Assembly (NCBI RefSeq): GCF_030699305.1
Contig: NZ_JAUYNB010000034.1
Coordinates: 62,001-126,000, forward strand
Length of the DNA stretch: 64,000 nt
Direction of reading: 5' to 3'
Origin: Novosphingobium sp.
Lineage (GTDB): Bacteria; Pseudomonadota; Alphaproteobacteria; Sphingomonadales; Sphingomonadaceae
Below, one piece after another: positions 37,606-46,959 of the stretch. Each line of letters begins with the position of its first letter. Within the stretch, counting starts at the first letter, position 1. The position numbers and the translations under genes were made by a program. Below the pieces are notes generated by a model. That model saw only the letters and a list, made by a program, of their open reading frames with translations, made no database searches and was not told the DNA's origin.

Positions 37606-38647
37606 ACGTTTCGGTGCAGAGTGCGCTCGGCATATTCTCGCGCAGCCATTCCAGCATGGCCTCGCGCATGGCGTGACGCAGGCGGGCCAGTTCGGTCGGT
37701 CCGTCGGCGCTCATCACCAGCTTGAGCTCGACCGAACCGACGCGGGCTTCGGACACTTGCAGCGCGGCGGTGCGCTTGTCCCAATCGGGATTGGCGGCCA
37801 GCGCGGCCTCGTAAGCCGCCCGGATCGGCGCGATTTCGCTGCCGGGGCGCACTGGCAGCACCACCGATCCCGTCAGCCCCAGCCCGACGCGGGTCCAGTT
37901 CTGGAAGCTGGAATCGAGGAACTTGGCCGTTGGCACGATGATCCGGCGTTCGTCGGCGGTGCGGATCACCACGTAGCTCAGGCGGATGTCCTCGATCCGT
38001 CCGCTTTCATTGTCGATTACCACGAAATCACCGATCCGGATCGGCTCGGTCAGCGCGATCTGTATCCCCGCGATCAGCGACTTCAGTGCCGGCTGTGCGG
38101 CCAGACCGAATGTCAGGGTGGCAAACCCCGCCGATGCGATCAACGTCACGCCGACGTTGCGCACGGCCGGAATGCTGAACAGGATCAGCGCCACGGTCAC
38201 GAACACGACCATGAACCCGGCCGAGCGCGAAAATAACGCAATCCGGGTGCGGCGGCTGCGCGCGGCGACGGGATCGGCGTGCACCCCGGCATGGACTTCC
38301 AGCGCCGCAGCAAGCGCCTTGACCATTGCAAAGGCAACCCAGCCCATCAGTGCGGGCACCAGGAAGCGGGCCACCGTATCCCAGCCGCGACCGATCAGCC
38401 CGTTGGCTTCCGCCGCGACGGAAATCGCCACTGCCACCAGCGACCAGCGCAGCGGGTGGCGCAGGCGGGCAAAGACCAGTTCGTCAGCGGTGGAGGCGGA
38501 TAACCGGGCGGCGCGGTCAAGCAGCTTGAACAGCACAAAATGAAAACCCAGCGCCGCGCCAGCCGCGATGGCAACATGAATGCCAGCCAGGGTCAGCGCT
38601 TCGGACCAATCCAGCATCTGGCTGACAGAAGGGAGCCTGTCCGACAT
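37604..38647 (-). CDS. MscS-family mechanosensitive channel
   Basis: 347 residues. About four N-terminal membrane helices. The MscS pore helix and beta domain are seen in TLIASAGFATLTFGLAAQPALKS followed by IQIALTEPIRIGDFVVIDNE, GRIEDIRLSYVVIRTADERRIIVP and FLDSSFQNWTR. It releases solutes on hypo-osmotic shock. The ATG overlaps the polA stop (TGATG), so it is likely cotranscribed with polA. Confidence 0.93.
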   Translation of the reverse strand: MSDRLPSVSQMLDWSEALTLAGIHVAIAAGAALGFHFVLFKLLDRAARLSASTADELVFARLRHPLRWSLVAVAISVAAEANGLIGRGWDTVARFLVPALMGWVAFAMVKALAAALEVHAGVHADPVAARSRRTRIALFSRSAGFMVVFVTVALILFSIPAVRNVGVTLIASAGFATLTFGLAAQPALKSLIAGIQIALTEPIRIGDFVVIDNESGRIEDIRLSYVVIRTADERRIIVPTAKFLDSSFQNWTRVGLGLTGSVVLPVRPGSEIAPIRAAYEAALAANPDWDKRTAALQVSEARVGSVELKLVMSADGPTELARLRHAMREAMLEWLRENMPSALCTET

Positions 38648-41481
38648 CAGTGCGCCGCCCCCCAGCTGGCGCCGGTCCCGATTTCCACGCCCAGCGGGAT
38701 TGACAGCGGCACCGACGGTTCGGCCGCTCCGGCCATCACGGCGCGGATCACGTCGGACGTGGCGGCCACATCGGCCTGCGGCAATTCGAACACCAGCTCG
38801 TCATGGACCTGCAGCAGCATCCGGACATGGCCCAGCCCAGCCGCCGCCAGCGCGGGCATCATCCGCACCATCGCGCGCTTGATGATATCGGCGCTGGTCC
38901 CCTGGATCGGCGCGTTGATCGCGGCGCGCTCGCTGCCCATGCGTTCGTTCGGGTTGCTCGATCCGATGCGCGGGAACCAGCATTTGCGGCCAAACAGCGT
39001 CTGCGAATAGCCGTTGGTGCGCACGCTTTCGAGCGTGGCGTGGATGTAGGCCCGGATGCCGGGGAAGCGCTCGAAATAGCGGTCGATCATCGCCTGCGCC
39101 TCATCCGAGGAGACCCCAAGCCGACCGGCCAGCCCCCAGCGGCTGATGCCATACAGGATTGCAAAGTTGATCGTCTTGGCGCGTCCGCGCGTGTCGCGGT
39201 TGACTTCTCCGAACATTTCCAGCGCGGTGCGGGCGTGGATGTCCTCACCGGCGGCGAAGGCTTCCTTGAGCGCGGGCACGTCGGCCATGTGCGCGGCGAG
39301 CCGCAGTTCGATCTGGCTGTAGTCCGCCGCCAGGATCACGTTGCCGGGTTCGGCGACGAAGGCGTCACGGATCTGGCGCCCCAGTTCGGTCCGGATCGGG
39401 ATGTTCTGGAGGTTGGGTTCGGTTGAGGACAGCCGCCCGGTCTGCGCGCCGACCAGGCTGTAGCTGGTGTGGACCCGCCCGGTATCCGGGTTGATAGCGG
39501 CCTGCAACGCTTCGGTATAGGTTGAGCGCAGCTTGGAAAGTTGCCGCCATTCCAGCACCTTGTTCGCGATTTCGGCGCCTTCGCCCGCCAGCCGCTCCAG
39601 CACGCTCAGGTCGGTCGAATACTGCCCGGTCTTGCCTTTCTTGCCGCCTTTGTAGCCCAGCTTTTCGAACAGGATTTCACCCAGTTGCTTCGGACTGCCG
39701 ATGGTGAATTCCTGTCCGGCCAGCGCATGAATCTCGCCGTCCAGCTTGGCGATTTCGGCGGCGAACGTGGCGGACAGGCTGGCCAGCCGTTCGCGGTCGA
39801 CCCTGATCCCGTGGCGTTCCATCTGCGCGACGACCGGCACCAGCGGGCGGTCAACGCGCTCATAGACGCGCGTGGCGGCCTCTGAGGAGAGCCGGGGCCG
39901 CAGCAAGGCGTGCAGCCGCCAGGTCACGTCGGCATCTTCGGCGGCATATTCGGTCGCACGGTCCAGCGGGACTTCACCGAACGGGATCGCCTTCTTGCCG
40001 GTGCCGCACACGTCCTTGAACGCCAGGGTGGTGTGGCCGAGGTGGCGGGCGGCCAGTTCGTCCATCCCGTGGCCGCCGCCAATGCCGTCCTCGCCGCGCC
40101 CGGCGTCCAGATCGAAGCTCATCACCATCGTGTCATCGACCGGGCTGACGGCGATGCCGTAACGGGTCAGGACATTCAGATCGTATTTCGCGTTCTGGCC
40201 GATTTTCAGCACTGCATCGCTTTCCAGCAGCGGCTTCAGCCGGGCGAGTGCGGCGGCGCGGTCCACCTGCAGGGGTTTTTCCGCGAACATGTCGGTTCCG
40301 CCGTGGGCAAGCGGGATATAGCACGCCTGATTCGGACCGACTGCCAGGCTGATCCCGACCAGATCGGCACGCATCGCGTCCAGCGCGCTGGTTTCCGTGT
40401 CGAACGCCACCACCCGTGCGGCGAACGCGCGGGCGATCCACTGGTCAAGCTCATCCAGCGTCTGCACGCAGGCATAGCCGCTGCGGTCCACCGCGGGCAT
40501 ATAGGGCAGCGGCTGGCGCGTGCCTTCGGTGCTGGCCCCGGCCCCGGCGGTGACCGGTTTGGCGGGATTGAGCTGGGTCTTGCGTTCGGGGCTGCCGCGC
40601 CCGCCGTCCAGCCGTTTCAGCAGACTGGTGAACCCGTGGTCTTCCAGGAACGACACCAGCGGCGCGGGCGGAATTGCGCCCAGCTTGAAATCATCAAGCG
40701 GCACCGGCAGGACGCAATCTTCCTTGAGCGTGACCAGCACGCGGCTGAGCCGCGCCATATCCGCGTGTTCGATCAGGTTTTCGCGCAGCTTCGATGGCTT
40801 CATGCCGTCTGCCGCCGCCAGCGCGGCTTCAAGGCTGCCGTGTTCCTGAATCAGCTTGGTTGCGGTCTTGGGACCGATTCCGCGAATGCCGGGGATATTG
40901 TCGACCGCATCACCCATCAGCGCGAGGACATCGCCGACCAGGGTGGGGGGCACGCCGAACTTTTCCTGGACCTCCGGTTCCTCGATCCGCTGGTTCTTCA
41001 TCGTGTCCAGCATCTCGATCCGCCCACCCGCATGGGGGCCGATCAGTTGCATCAGATCCTTGTCCGATGAGACGATCGTCACGTCCCAGCCGCGTTCGCA
41101 CGCGGCGCGGGCATAGCTGGCGATCAGGTCGTCGGCTTCCAGCCCCTGTTGCTCGATGCACGGCAGGCTGAACGCGCGGGTGGCATCGCGGATCAGCGGG
41201 AACTGCGGCTTCAGGTCTTCGGGCGGCGGCGGGCGATTCGCCTTGTAGAGCGGATAGATGTCATTCCGGAACGATTTGCCGGACGCATCGAGGATCACCG
41301 CCAGATGCGTTGGCCCTTCGGCCTTGTTGAGGTCATCCGCCAGCCGCCACAGCATGGTGGTGTAACCATAGACCGCGCCGACCGGCACGCCATGCTGGTT
41401 GGTGAGCGGCGGCAGGCGGTGATAGGCCCGGAAAATATAGGCCGAGCCATCAACGAGATAGAGGTGCTGCTTGGATTCCAT
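38647..41481 (-). CDS. polA: DNA polymerase I
   Basis: 944 residues with three domains. 5'-3' exonuclease about 1-300 (LYLVDGSAYIFRAYH, LEADDLIASYAR, GDAVDNIPGIRGIGPKTA). Proofreading 3'-5' exonuclease about 345-540 with VAFDTETSALDA and an intact DxE. Polymerase with motif A ILAADYSQIELRLAAH, motif B RAKTINFAILYGIS and motif C QVHDELVFE. All catalytic residues seen are intact. It fills gaps in repair and removes RNA primers. Confidence 0.98.
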   Translation of the reverse strand: MESKQHLYLVDGSAYIFRAYHRLPPLTNQHGVPVGAVYGYTTMLWRLADDLNKAEGPTHLAVILDASGKSFRNDIYPLYKANRPPPPEDLKPQFPLIRDATRAFSLPCIEQQGLEADDLIASYARAACERGWDVTIVSSDKDLMQLIGPHAGGRIEMLDTMKNQRIEEPEVQEKFGVPPTLVGDVLALMGDAVDNIPGIRGIGPKTATKLIQEHGSLEAALAAADGMKPSKLRENLIEHADMARLSRVLVTLKEDCVLPVPLDDFKLGAIPPAPLVSFLEDHGFTSLLKRLDGGRGSPERKTQLNPAKPVTAGAGASTEGTRQPLPYMPAVDRSGYACVQTLDELDQWIARAFAARVVAFDTETSALDAMRADLVGISLAVGPNQACYIPLAHGGTDMFAEKPLQVDRAAALARLKPLLESDAVLKIGQNAKYDLNVLTRYGIAVSPVDDTMVMSFDLDAGRGEDGIGGGHGMDELAARHLGHTTLAFKDVCGTGKKAIPFGEVPLDRATEYAAEDADVTWRLHALLRPRLSSEAATRVYERVDRPLVPVVAQMERHGIRVDRERLASLSATFAAEIAKLDGEIHALAGQEFTIGSPKQLGEILFEKLGYKGGKKGKTGQYSTDLSVLERLAGEGAEIANKVLEWRQLSKLRSTYTEALQAAINPDTGRVHTSYSLVGAQTGRLSSTEPNLQNIPIRTELGRQIRDAFVAEPGNVILAADYSQIELRLAAHMADVPALKEAFAAGEDIHARTALEMFGEVNRDTRGRAKTINFAILYGISRWGLAGRLGVSSDEAQAMIDRYFERFPGIRAYIHATLESVRTNGYSQTLFGRKCWFPRIGSSNPNERMGSERAAINAPIQGTSADIIKRAMVRMMPALAAAGLGHVRMLLQVHDELVFELPQADVAATSDVIRAVMAGAAEPSVPLSIPLGVEIGTGASWGAAH

Positions 41482-41799
41482 CGCGCCAGCCTAGCAGCGC
41501 CGGGGCGATAGCGGTAGCGACCGCGCGGCCGTATCAACCGCCATCTTGCGCATGGATTCGGGGTCAATCGGGCAACTGGCCACGCCCTTGCCACATTCTG
41601 TCGCCACACTCTTGCACAACGGTTCACCGCAATGAATGGGTTGCAGCATCACAAGTGCTTGCATCGCGGCACGAACGCGACTATTTGCGGCGTGAAGTCT
41701 ACCGATATGGTTGGCTTTCCGGTCGGCCCAATGCCCTGCCCTTTCAATGGCATGGCAGGAAATCGGTCGGGGTCCACTCGCTGTTCAAGGAATACATTC
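41482..41799. other. Gene-free region between polA and the Ala-rich lipoprotein
   Basis: 318 bases with no convincing gene, hairpin or repeat. It must hold the polA promoter and that of the downstream small gene. Only the AAGGA ribosome site at 41787-41791 is clear. Confidence 0.5.
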
Positions 41800-42069
41800 A
41801 TGCGCAAGATCGTTCTCGCTGCTGCCGCCGCCGGCGCCGCTCTCGCCCTTTCGGCCTGCGGTGAAAAGGCTGAAGACACCGCTGCTGCTGCTTCGGAAGT
41901 CGCCACCGACGCCGCTGCCGACGCTTCGGCTGCTGCCACCGACGCTGCTGCTGCCGCCACCGACGCTGCCGCCGCTGCTGGCGCTGCTGGTGAAGCCGCT
42001 GCTACGGCCGTTGAAGGCGCTGCTGATGCCGCTGCCGACGCTGCTGCGGACGCTGCCAAGAAGATGTAA
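41800..42069 (+). CDS. Small alanine-rich lipoprotein
   Basis: 89 residues. MRKIVLAAAAAGAALALSACGEK is a lipoprotein signal with lipobox LSAC. The mature part is almost only Ala, Asp, Glu, Thr and Gly in repeated TDAAA/ADAAADAA units, ending KKM, so a long amphipathic or disordered acidic chain with a basic end, somewhat like murein lipoprotein or entericidin-type peptides. AAGGA precedes the ATG and a strong terminator follows, arguing for a real, well-expressed single gene. Function unknown. Confidence 0.8.
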   Translation: MRKIVLAAAAAGAALALSACGEKAEDTAAAASEVATDAAADASAAATDAAAAATDAAAAAGAAGEAAATAVEGAADAAADAAADAAKKM

Positions 42070-42093
42070 TCTTCGCCGCACGGCACAAGAATC

Positions 42094-42130
42094 GGGGCGC
42101 GGAGGGGAAACCTTCCGCGCCCCTTTTCTT
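42094..42130 (+). terminator. Intrinsic terminator after the Ala-rich lipoprotein
   Basis: GGGGCGCGGA pairs with TCCGCGCCCC across a GGGGAAACCT loop, followed by TTTTCTT, 25 bases after the stop. Confidence 0.88.
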
Positions 42131-42178
42131 TGCCCGCCGCAGCCGCAGCCGTTTTTTCCGCCGACCGCGCTTGATCTT

Positions 42179-42196
42179 TTTAATCGCGCGATTAAA
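42179..42196. promoter_or_regulatory. 18-bp perfect palindrome before the APH/ACAD operon
   Basis: TTTAATCGCGCGATTAAA, symmetric over all 18 bases and AT-flanked in a GC-rich setting, 39 bases before the TTG start at 42235. It has the form of a TetR-type operator; the regulator is not in this window. Confidence 0.65.
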
Positions 42197-42234
42197 CGTT
42201 CTGGCCGATTGCAGGTCGAAGGAGAGCGGCGGAT

Positions 42235-43578
42235 TTGTCCGGATTATCAGATCATCCTCTGACCGCAGGGCTGACCCGCGCGCTGGCCCGCGCCGGGATG
42301 CCTGCGCCGTCCGCGCTGGAGCGGCTGTCGGGCGGGGCCAACATGGAAAGCTGGCGCTTCATCGCGGGCGAGGAAACCTGCATCCTGCGCCGCGCCCCGT
42401 CGCTGGAGATGATGGCGGGGCGGCCGATGGACCATGCGGGCGAAGCCGCGCTGATCCGCGCCGCGCGGGCTGCAGGGGTGCTGGCCCCGGAAATTCTGGT
42501 CGAACTGGAGCCGGAGGACGAAATCGGTTCCGGCTTTATCATGCGCGCCATTCCCGGCACGCCCGATCCGAATGCGATTCTGGCGGTGGCCGATCCGCAA
42601 GTGTTGATCCGCGACATTGCCCGCGAACTCGCCGCGACCCACCGTACCGATCCCACCGGCATTCCGGTTCCGGTGATGGACACCGCGCAGGCGCTGGCCG
42701 ACCTGAAGGCGCGTTTCATCAGTTATGGCGCGGATCGCCCGATCCTGGCGCTGGCGGTGCGCTGGCTGGAACAGAACCTGCCCGCCCCGGTGCCGCCCCG
42801 GCTGGTCCACGGCGATTTCCGGCTGGGCAACCTGCTGGTCGACGATGGGCGGCTGTCGGGCGTGCTCGATTGGGAGCTGGCCCATCTGGGCGATCCACAC
42901 GAGGATATCGCGTTCGGCTGCATGACCGTGTGGCGCTTTTCGCGGCCCGACCGGCCGGGGTACGGGCTGACGTCCATCGCGGAACTGGTGCAGGCCTATG
43001 AAGAGGCTGGCGGGCAGGCGTTCGATTATGACCGGTTCCGGTTCTGGACCGTCTATCGCACGTTCTGGTGGGCGCTCGGCTGCCTGCAGATGGGCGGATA
43101 CTGGCGCGACGGGCATGACCGCTCGATCGAGCGGGTGGTCGTGGCGCGGCGCACGTCGGAGCAGGAACTCGATCTGTTGCTGCTGCTGGAGGATCTCGCA
43201 CCAGAGGCCGAGCGGAAGCGTCCTTTGCCCCCAGCGCTGGAGCCGCTGCAACCCGGTACGGGCGAGCCGAGCGGAGCCGAAATCCTGACTGCCATTTCCG
43301 AATGGCTGACGAACGATATCAAGCCGCTGGTCAGCGGGCGCGGGCGGTTCGATCTGGCGGTCGCGCGCAATGCGCTGGGGATCGTTGCGCGTGAACTCGA
43401 TCAGCGCCCGGTTGCGACCGACGCCGCGCTCGCCGCCGATCTGATGGCGGGCCGGGCCGATCTGGCGACACCCGGCCTGCTGGCCCGGCTGCGCCGGATG
43501 GCGCTGAATAAACTGATTGCCGATGTGCCGAAATATCCCGCGCTGGCCAACGCGCGGGCTCGCTGGGAAGGGAACTGA
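42235..43578 (+). CDS. APH-family phosphotransferase (ACAD10/11 N-domain type)
   Basis: 447 residues. Kinase-like fold: LSGGANMESWRF, EDEIGSGFIMRAIPG, the catalytic loop LVHGDFRLGNLLVD and the metal motif VLDWELAHLGDPHEDIA. The C-terminal helical extension of about 130 residues is longer than in aminoglycoside kinases. TTG start with AAGGAG ten bases before it. The next gene, one base on, is an acyl-CoA dehydrogenase. In ACAD10/11 and in the bacterial levulinate lva operon such kinases phosphorylate 4-hydroxyacyl-CoAs, which a partner dehydrogenase then processes; this is the likely role here by analogy. Confidence 0.9.
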   Translation: MSGLSDHPLTAGLTRALARAGMPAPSALERLSGGANMESWRFIAGEETCILRRAPSLEMMAGRPMDHAGEAALIRAARAAGVLAPEILVELEPEDEIGSGFIMRAIPGTPDPNAILAVADPQVLIRDIARELAATHRTDPTGIPVPVMDTAQALADLKARFISYGADRPILALAVRWLEQNLPAPVPPRLVHGDFRLGNLLVDDGRLSGVLDWELAHLGDPHEDIAFGCMTVWRFSRPDRPGYGLTSIAELVQAYEEAGGQAFDYDRFRFWTVYRTFWWALGCLQMGGYWRDGHDRSIERVVVARRTSEQELDLLLLLEDLAPEAERKRPLPPALEPLQPGTGEPSGAEILTAISEWLTNDIKPLVSGRGRFDLAVARNALGIVARELDQRPVATDAALAADLMAGRADLATPGLLARLRRMALNKLIADVPKYPALANARARWEGN

Positions 43579-43579
43579 C

Positions 43580-44872
43580 ATGGATTTTGCACTGCCTGAG
43601 GACCTCAAGGCCTACCTTGCCGAACTCGATGCGTTCATCGCGGCCGAGATCAAGCCGCTGGAGCAGCAGGACGACAACATCCGCTTCTTCGATCACCGCC
43701 GCGAATATGCCCGCACCGATTTTGAAAATCAGGGCCTGCCCCGGCATGACTGGGAAGAGCTGCTGCGCGAAGCCAGCCTGCGCGCCGACAAGGCCGGGTA
43801 CTGGCGCTTTTCCGCGCCCAAGAAATACGGCGGCAAGGACGGGTCCAACCTGTGGATGGCGGTGATCCGCGATCACTTCACCCAGATGGGGCTGGGGCTG
43901 CACAACGATCTGCAAAACGAGCACTCGATCGTCGGCAACTTCCCGTTCGTGAACATGTTCGAACACTTCGGGACCGAGGAGCAGCAGAAGGAATTCATCA
44001 CCGGCGGGTTCGAACGCAACCGCCGCGTCGCGTTCGGCCTGACCGAGCCGCACCACGGATCGGACGCGACCCACATGGAAACCCGCGCGGTCCGCGAAAC
44101 CCGTGATGGCGTGCCGGGCTGGCGCATCGACGGGGAAAAGATGTGGATCACCGGCATGCACGTCGCCACCCACTGCGCCGCGTTCTGCCGGACGTCGGGC
44201 AAGGCGGGCGATGCCAAGGGGATCAGCTGCCTGCTGGTTCCGACCGGCACGCCGGGCATGGTCGTCGATGAATATATGTGGACGTTCAACATGCCCACCG
44301 ACCACCCCCGGATGCATTTCGAGAATTGCTGGGTGCCGGACAGCGCGATGCTCGGACCGGTCGACGGCGGGCTGTCGATCGCGCAGAGCTTCGTCCACCA
44401 GAACCGCATTCGCCAGGCCGCCAGCTCGCTCGGCGCGGCGACCTATTGCGTTGAGGAATCAGTGAAATATGCGCGCGAGCGCAAGCCGTTCGGCGCGGAA
44501 CTGGCGCGCAACCAGGGGATCCAGTTCCCGCTGGTGGAACTGGCCACGCAGTGCGAAATGCTGCGCACGCTGATCTACAAGACCGCCTGGGAAATGGATC
44601 ACATGGAGCACAAGGAAGTCGAACAGAAACTGTCCGACAAGATTTCGATGTGCAACTATTACGCCAACCGGCTGGTCTGCGAAGCAGCCGACCGGGCGAT
44701 GCAGGTCCACGGCGGGATCGGCTATTCGCGGCACAAGCCGTTCGAGCATATCTATCGCCACCACCGCCGCTATCGGATTACCGAAGGGGCGGAGGAAATC
44801 CAGATGCGCAAGGTCGGGGCATACCTGTTCGGCTACCTTGGGCCGCGGAAAGCGATGTTCGCGAAAGGGTAA
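43580..44872 (+). CDS. Acyl-CoA dehydrogenase (ACAD10/11-like)
   Basis: 430 residues, FAD enzyme. HNDLQNEHSIVGNFP, the flavin/substrate stretch VAFGLTEPHHGSDATHMETRA, WITGMHVATHCAAF, ARERKPFGAELARNQGIQFP, CEAADRAMQVHGGIGYSRHKPFE and RYRITEGAEEIQ near the C-terminus. Length and motifs fit the ACAD11 dehydrogenase domain. It begins one base after the phosphotransferase stop, so the two form an operon, probably for 4-hydroxy fatty acid catabolism. Confidence 0.93.
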   Translation: MDFALPEDLKAYLAELDAFIAAEIKPLEQQDDNIRFFDHRREYARTDFENQGLPRHDWEELLREASLRADKAGYWRFSAPKKYGGKDGSNLWMAVIRDHFTQMGLGLHNDLQNEHSIVGNFPFVNMFEHFGTEEQQKEFITGGFERNRRVAFGLTEPHHGSDATHMETRAVRETRDGVPGWRIDGEKMWITGMHVATHCAAFCRTSGKAGDAKGISCLLVPTGTPGMVVDEYMWTFNMPTDHPRMHFENCWVPDSAMLGPVDGGLSIAQSFVHQNRIRQAASSLGAATYCVEESVKYARERKPFGAELARNQGIQFPLVELATQCEMLRTLIYKTAWEMDHMEHKEVEQKLSDKISMCNYYANRLVCEAADRAMQVHGGIGYSRHKPFEHIYRHHRRYRITEGAEEIQMRKVGAYLFGYLGPRKAMFAKG

Positions 44873-44920
44873 TTGGGGCTGCGCCGGGGCGGGGGAAACG
44901 CCCTCCCGGCGCGGGTTCGC

Positions 44921-44948
44921 TTGACTTTGGGGTGCGCGCTGGTAATTG
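44921..44948 (+). promoter_or_regulatory. Putative rplJ promoter
   Basis: TTGACT (44921-44926), 16-base spacer, TAATTG (44943-44948). It is the best sigma-70-like pair upstream of rplJ, leaving a leader of nearly 250 bases. Confidence 0.5.
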
Positions 44949-44954
44949 CGCGGC

Positions 44955-45201
44955 CTGACCGGCGGGGATTCGTCCCGGCCGTTCATCCGTCCGAGACAGT
45001 TGGTGTGCGGAATATGCCGCACTTAATTTCCAGCCTAGACGGGGAAAAGAGAATTCGCGCTTCGGCCCTGTGCCGCCGCGCTACCGGCGTGTTTCACGCC
45101 CCTCCTTCCCCTTCAACGGACTCGCCCGTTCCGGTTTGCCGGAGCGGACAACGCAGCCCGGCCTTGTGCTTCATGCACATGGCCATCGTGAAGGAGTAAG
45201 C
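44955..45201 (+). other. Long rplJ leader, possible L10 autoregulatory RNA
   Basis: No gene; GC-rich with several possible stems (for example CGCCCGTTCCGG facing CCGGAGCGG near 45121-45147). In many bacteria L10(L12)4 binds a structured rplJ leader to control its own operon. Presence of a long leader fits, but the fold was not computed. AAGGAG lies seven bases before the ATG. Confidence 0.4.
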
Positions 45202-45714
45202 ATGGATCGTTCGCAGAAAGCCGATGCGGTCGCAGCTCTGAACGCAACCTTCAATGAGGTCGGCGTGGTGGTGATCACCCGCAACCTCGGCATGTCCGTG
45301 GCTCAAACCACGGCCCTGCGCGTGAAGATGCGTGAAGCCGGTGCGTCGTTCAAGGTTTCCAAGAACAGTCTTGCCAAGCTGGCCATCGCGGACACGAACT
45401 ATGCTGATATCGGTGACATGCTCACCGGTCCGGTTGCCCTGGCGACTTCGGTCGACCCGGTCACCGCAGCAAAGATCGCTGTCGAATTCGCCAAGACCAA
45501 CGACAAGTTGGAAATCGTTGGCGGCGCGATGGGTTCGCAGGTGCTCGATGCCGACGGGATCAAGGCGCTCGCCTCGATGCCTTCGCTCGACGAACTGCGC
45601 GCCAAGCTTATCGGCCTTGTCCAGGCACCGGCGACCAAGATCGCTCAGGTTGTCACGGCACCGGCAGGCAAGCTGGCCCGCGTCTTTGGCGCCTACGCCA
45701 AGGAAGCCGCATAA
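45202..45714 (+). CDS. rplJ: 50S ribosomal protein L10
   Basis: 170 residues; base of the L7/L12 stalk. MDRSQKADAVAALNATFNE, LRVKMREAGASFKVSKNSLAKLA, MLTGPVALAT and the C-terminal L12-binding helix (APAGKLARVFGAYAKEAA). Strong AAGGAG. Followed by rplL after 78 bases, as usual. Confidence 0.98.
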   Translation: MDRSQKADAVAALNATFNEVGVVVITRNLGMSVAQTTALRVKMREAGASFKVSKNSLAKLAIADTNYADIGDMLTGPVALATSVDPVTAAKIAVEFAKTNDKLEIVGGAMGSQVLDADGIKALASMPSLDELRAKLIGLVQAPATKIAQVVTAPAGKLARVFGAYAKEAA

Positions 45715-45792
45715 GACTGATCAAACGTTTTGCCGGACCAGACACTTCAAGCCGAAGGGTCCGGCAGCCATCAAATTGTGGAGTGAAACATC

Positions 45793-46164
45793 ATGGCTGA
45801 TATTGCCAAGCTCGTTGAAGAACTTTCGAAGCTGACCGTCCTCGAAGCCGCTGACCTCGCCAAGGCGCTTGAAGAAGCTTGGGGCGTTTCGGCTGCTGCT
45901 GCTGTTGCCGTGGCTGCTGCCCCGGCCGCTGCTGCTGAAGCTGCTGAAGAGCAGACCGAATTCGACGTTATCCTGACCGGCGACGGCGGCAACAAGATCG
46001 CCGTCATCAAGGAAGTGCGTGCGATCACGCAGCTCGGCCTGACCGAAGCCAAGGCGCTGGTGGAAGCCGCTCCGAAGGCTGTCAAGGAAGCCGTCTCGAA
46101 GACGGAAGCCGAAGAAATCAAGGCGAAGATCACCGCTGCCGGTGGTACCGTCGAAATCAAGTAA
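45793..46164 (+). CDS. rplL: 50S ribosomal protein L7/L12
   Basis: 123 residues, multimeric stalk protein recruiting translation factors. N-terminal dimer domain [20 protein letters not shown], Ala-rich hinge, C-terminal factor-binding domain [20 protein letters not shown] and [18 protein letters not shown] terminator follows, so rpoBC are not read from this promoter. Confidence 0.98.
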   Translation: MADIAKLVEELSKLTVLEAADLAKALEEAWGVSAAAAVAVAAAPAAAAEAAEEQTEFDVILTGDGGNKIAVIKEVRAITQLGLTEAKALVEAAPKAVKEAVSKTEAEEIKAKITAAGGTVEIK

Positions 46165-46190
46165 GCCTCAACAGCTTACCCAGTTTCAGG

Positions 46191-46222
46191 AAAGGGCGGC
46201 TCCGCAAGGGGCCGCCCTTTTC
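46191..46222 (+). terminator. Terminator after rplJL
   Basis: AAAGGGCGGC (46191-46200) and GCCGCCCTTT (46211-46220) form a perfect 10-bp stem ending in a T-run, 26 bases after rplL. It separates rplJL from rpoBC. Confidence 0.92.
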
Positions 46223-46326
46223 GTTTGGGCGGTGCGGCTGGACGCCGCAGCTCCGCCGCCAACAACAAACAGGGCCGGAAAGGTTGCCCTTCCGACCCTG
46301 CCGCGCGACCCGAATTCGCTGAAGGG

Positions 46327-46788
46327 TTACTTCAGCGTCTTCATGTATTCGATCAGTTCCTTGCGCTTGGCGGCATCGGCCATCCCGGCGTAAGTCATCT
46401 TGGTGCCGGGGACCATTTTCATCGGTCCGGCGAGCCACTGGTCCAGCGTCGCATCGTCCCACGTCAGGCCCGAAGCGAGCAACTTGTCAGAGAACGTATA
46501 ACCGGCCAGTTCGCCCGCCTTGGTGCCATAGACACCGGCCAGGCTGGGGCCGATCCCATGCTTGCCGGGTTCGACTGCGTGGCACGCGGCGCACTGCGCG
46601 AACGCGGCGGGCTTGCCCCCGGCGTCGGCTACGGCAGGTGCGGCTGCAGGCGCAGCGACATCAGCCGCAGGCGCAGCGACATCAGCCGCAGGGCTGCCGG
46701 CCGCAGACTTGTCCTCGCTCGGCGACCCGCAAGCCGCCAGTCCAAGGGCCAGCGCCGAACCAATCATCATCCTGCCGGAAAAACGCAT
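46327..46788 (-). CDS. Lipoprotein class I cytochrome c
   Basis: 153 residues. Lipoprotein signal with lipobox LAACGS; a linker holding the exact repeat AADVAAP twice, encoded by a tandem DNA repeat near 46640-46690. The c-type domain follows: AQCAACHAVEPGKHGIGPSL with the CxxCH heme site, and MTYAGM supplying the distal methionine. It resembles membrane-anchored cytochrome c552-type electron carriers. Its partners are not in the window. Confidence 0.92.
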   Translation of the reverse strand: MRFSGRMMIGSALALGLAACGSPSEDKSAAGSPAADVAAPAADVAAPAAAPAVADAGGKPAAFAQCAACHAVEPGKHGIGPSLAGVYGTKAGELAGYTFSDKLLASGLTWDDATLDQWLAGPMKMVPGTKMTYAGMADAAKRKELIEYMKTLK

Positions 46789-46959
46789 CTTTCACTCCTT
46801 CAACCCGTCAGGCGCTGCGTTAGCTGGCCCGCTGCTGCTGTGGAAGTGCGTTTGTTACGTCAGCCGTTGCAATAACTGCACGCCCGGCGCGGTAACTGCC
46901 CGCATAGTGGCGATTATCCTTCCCCTTGCGGCCTGCCCCGCCTATCCGGTGCCACCCTT

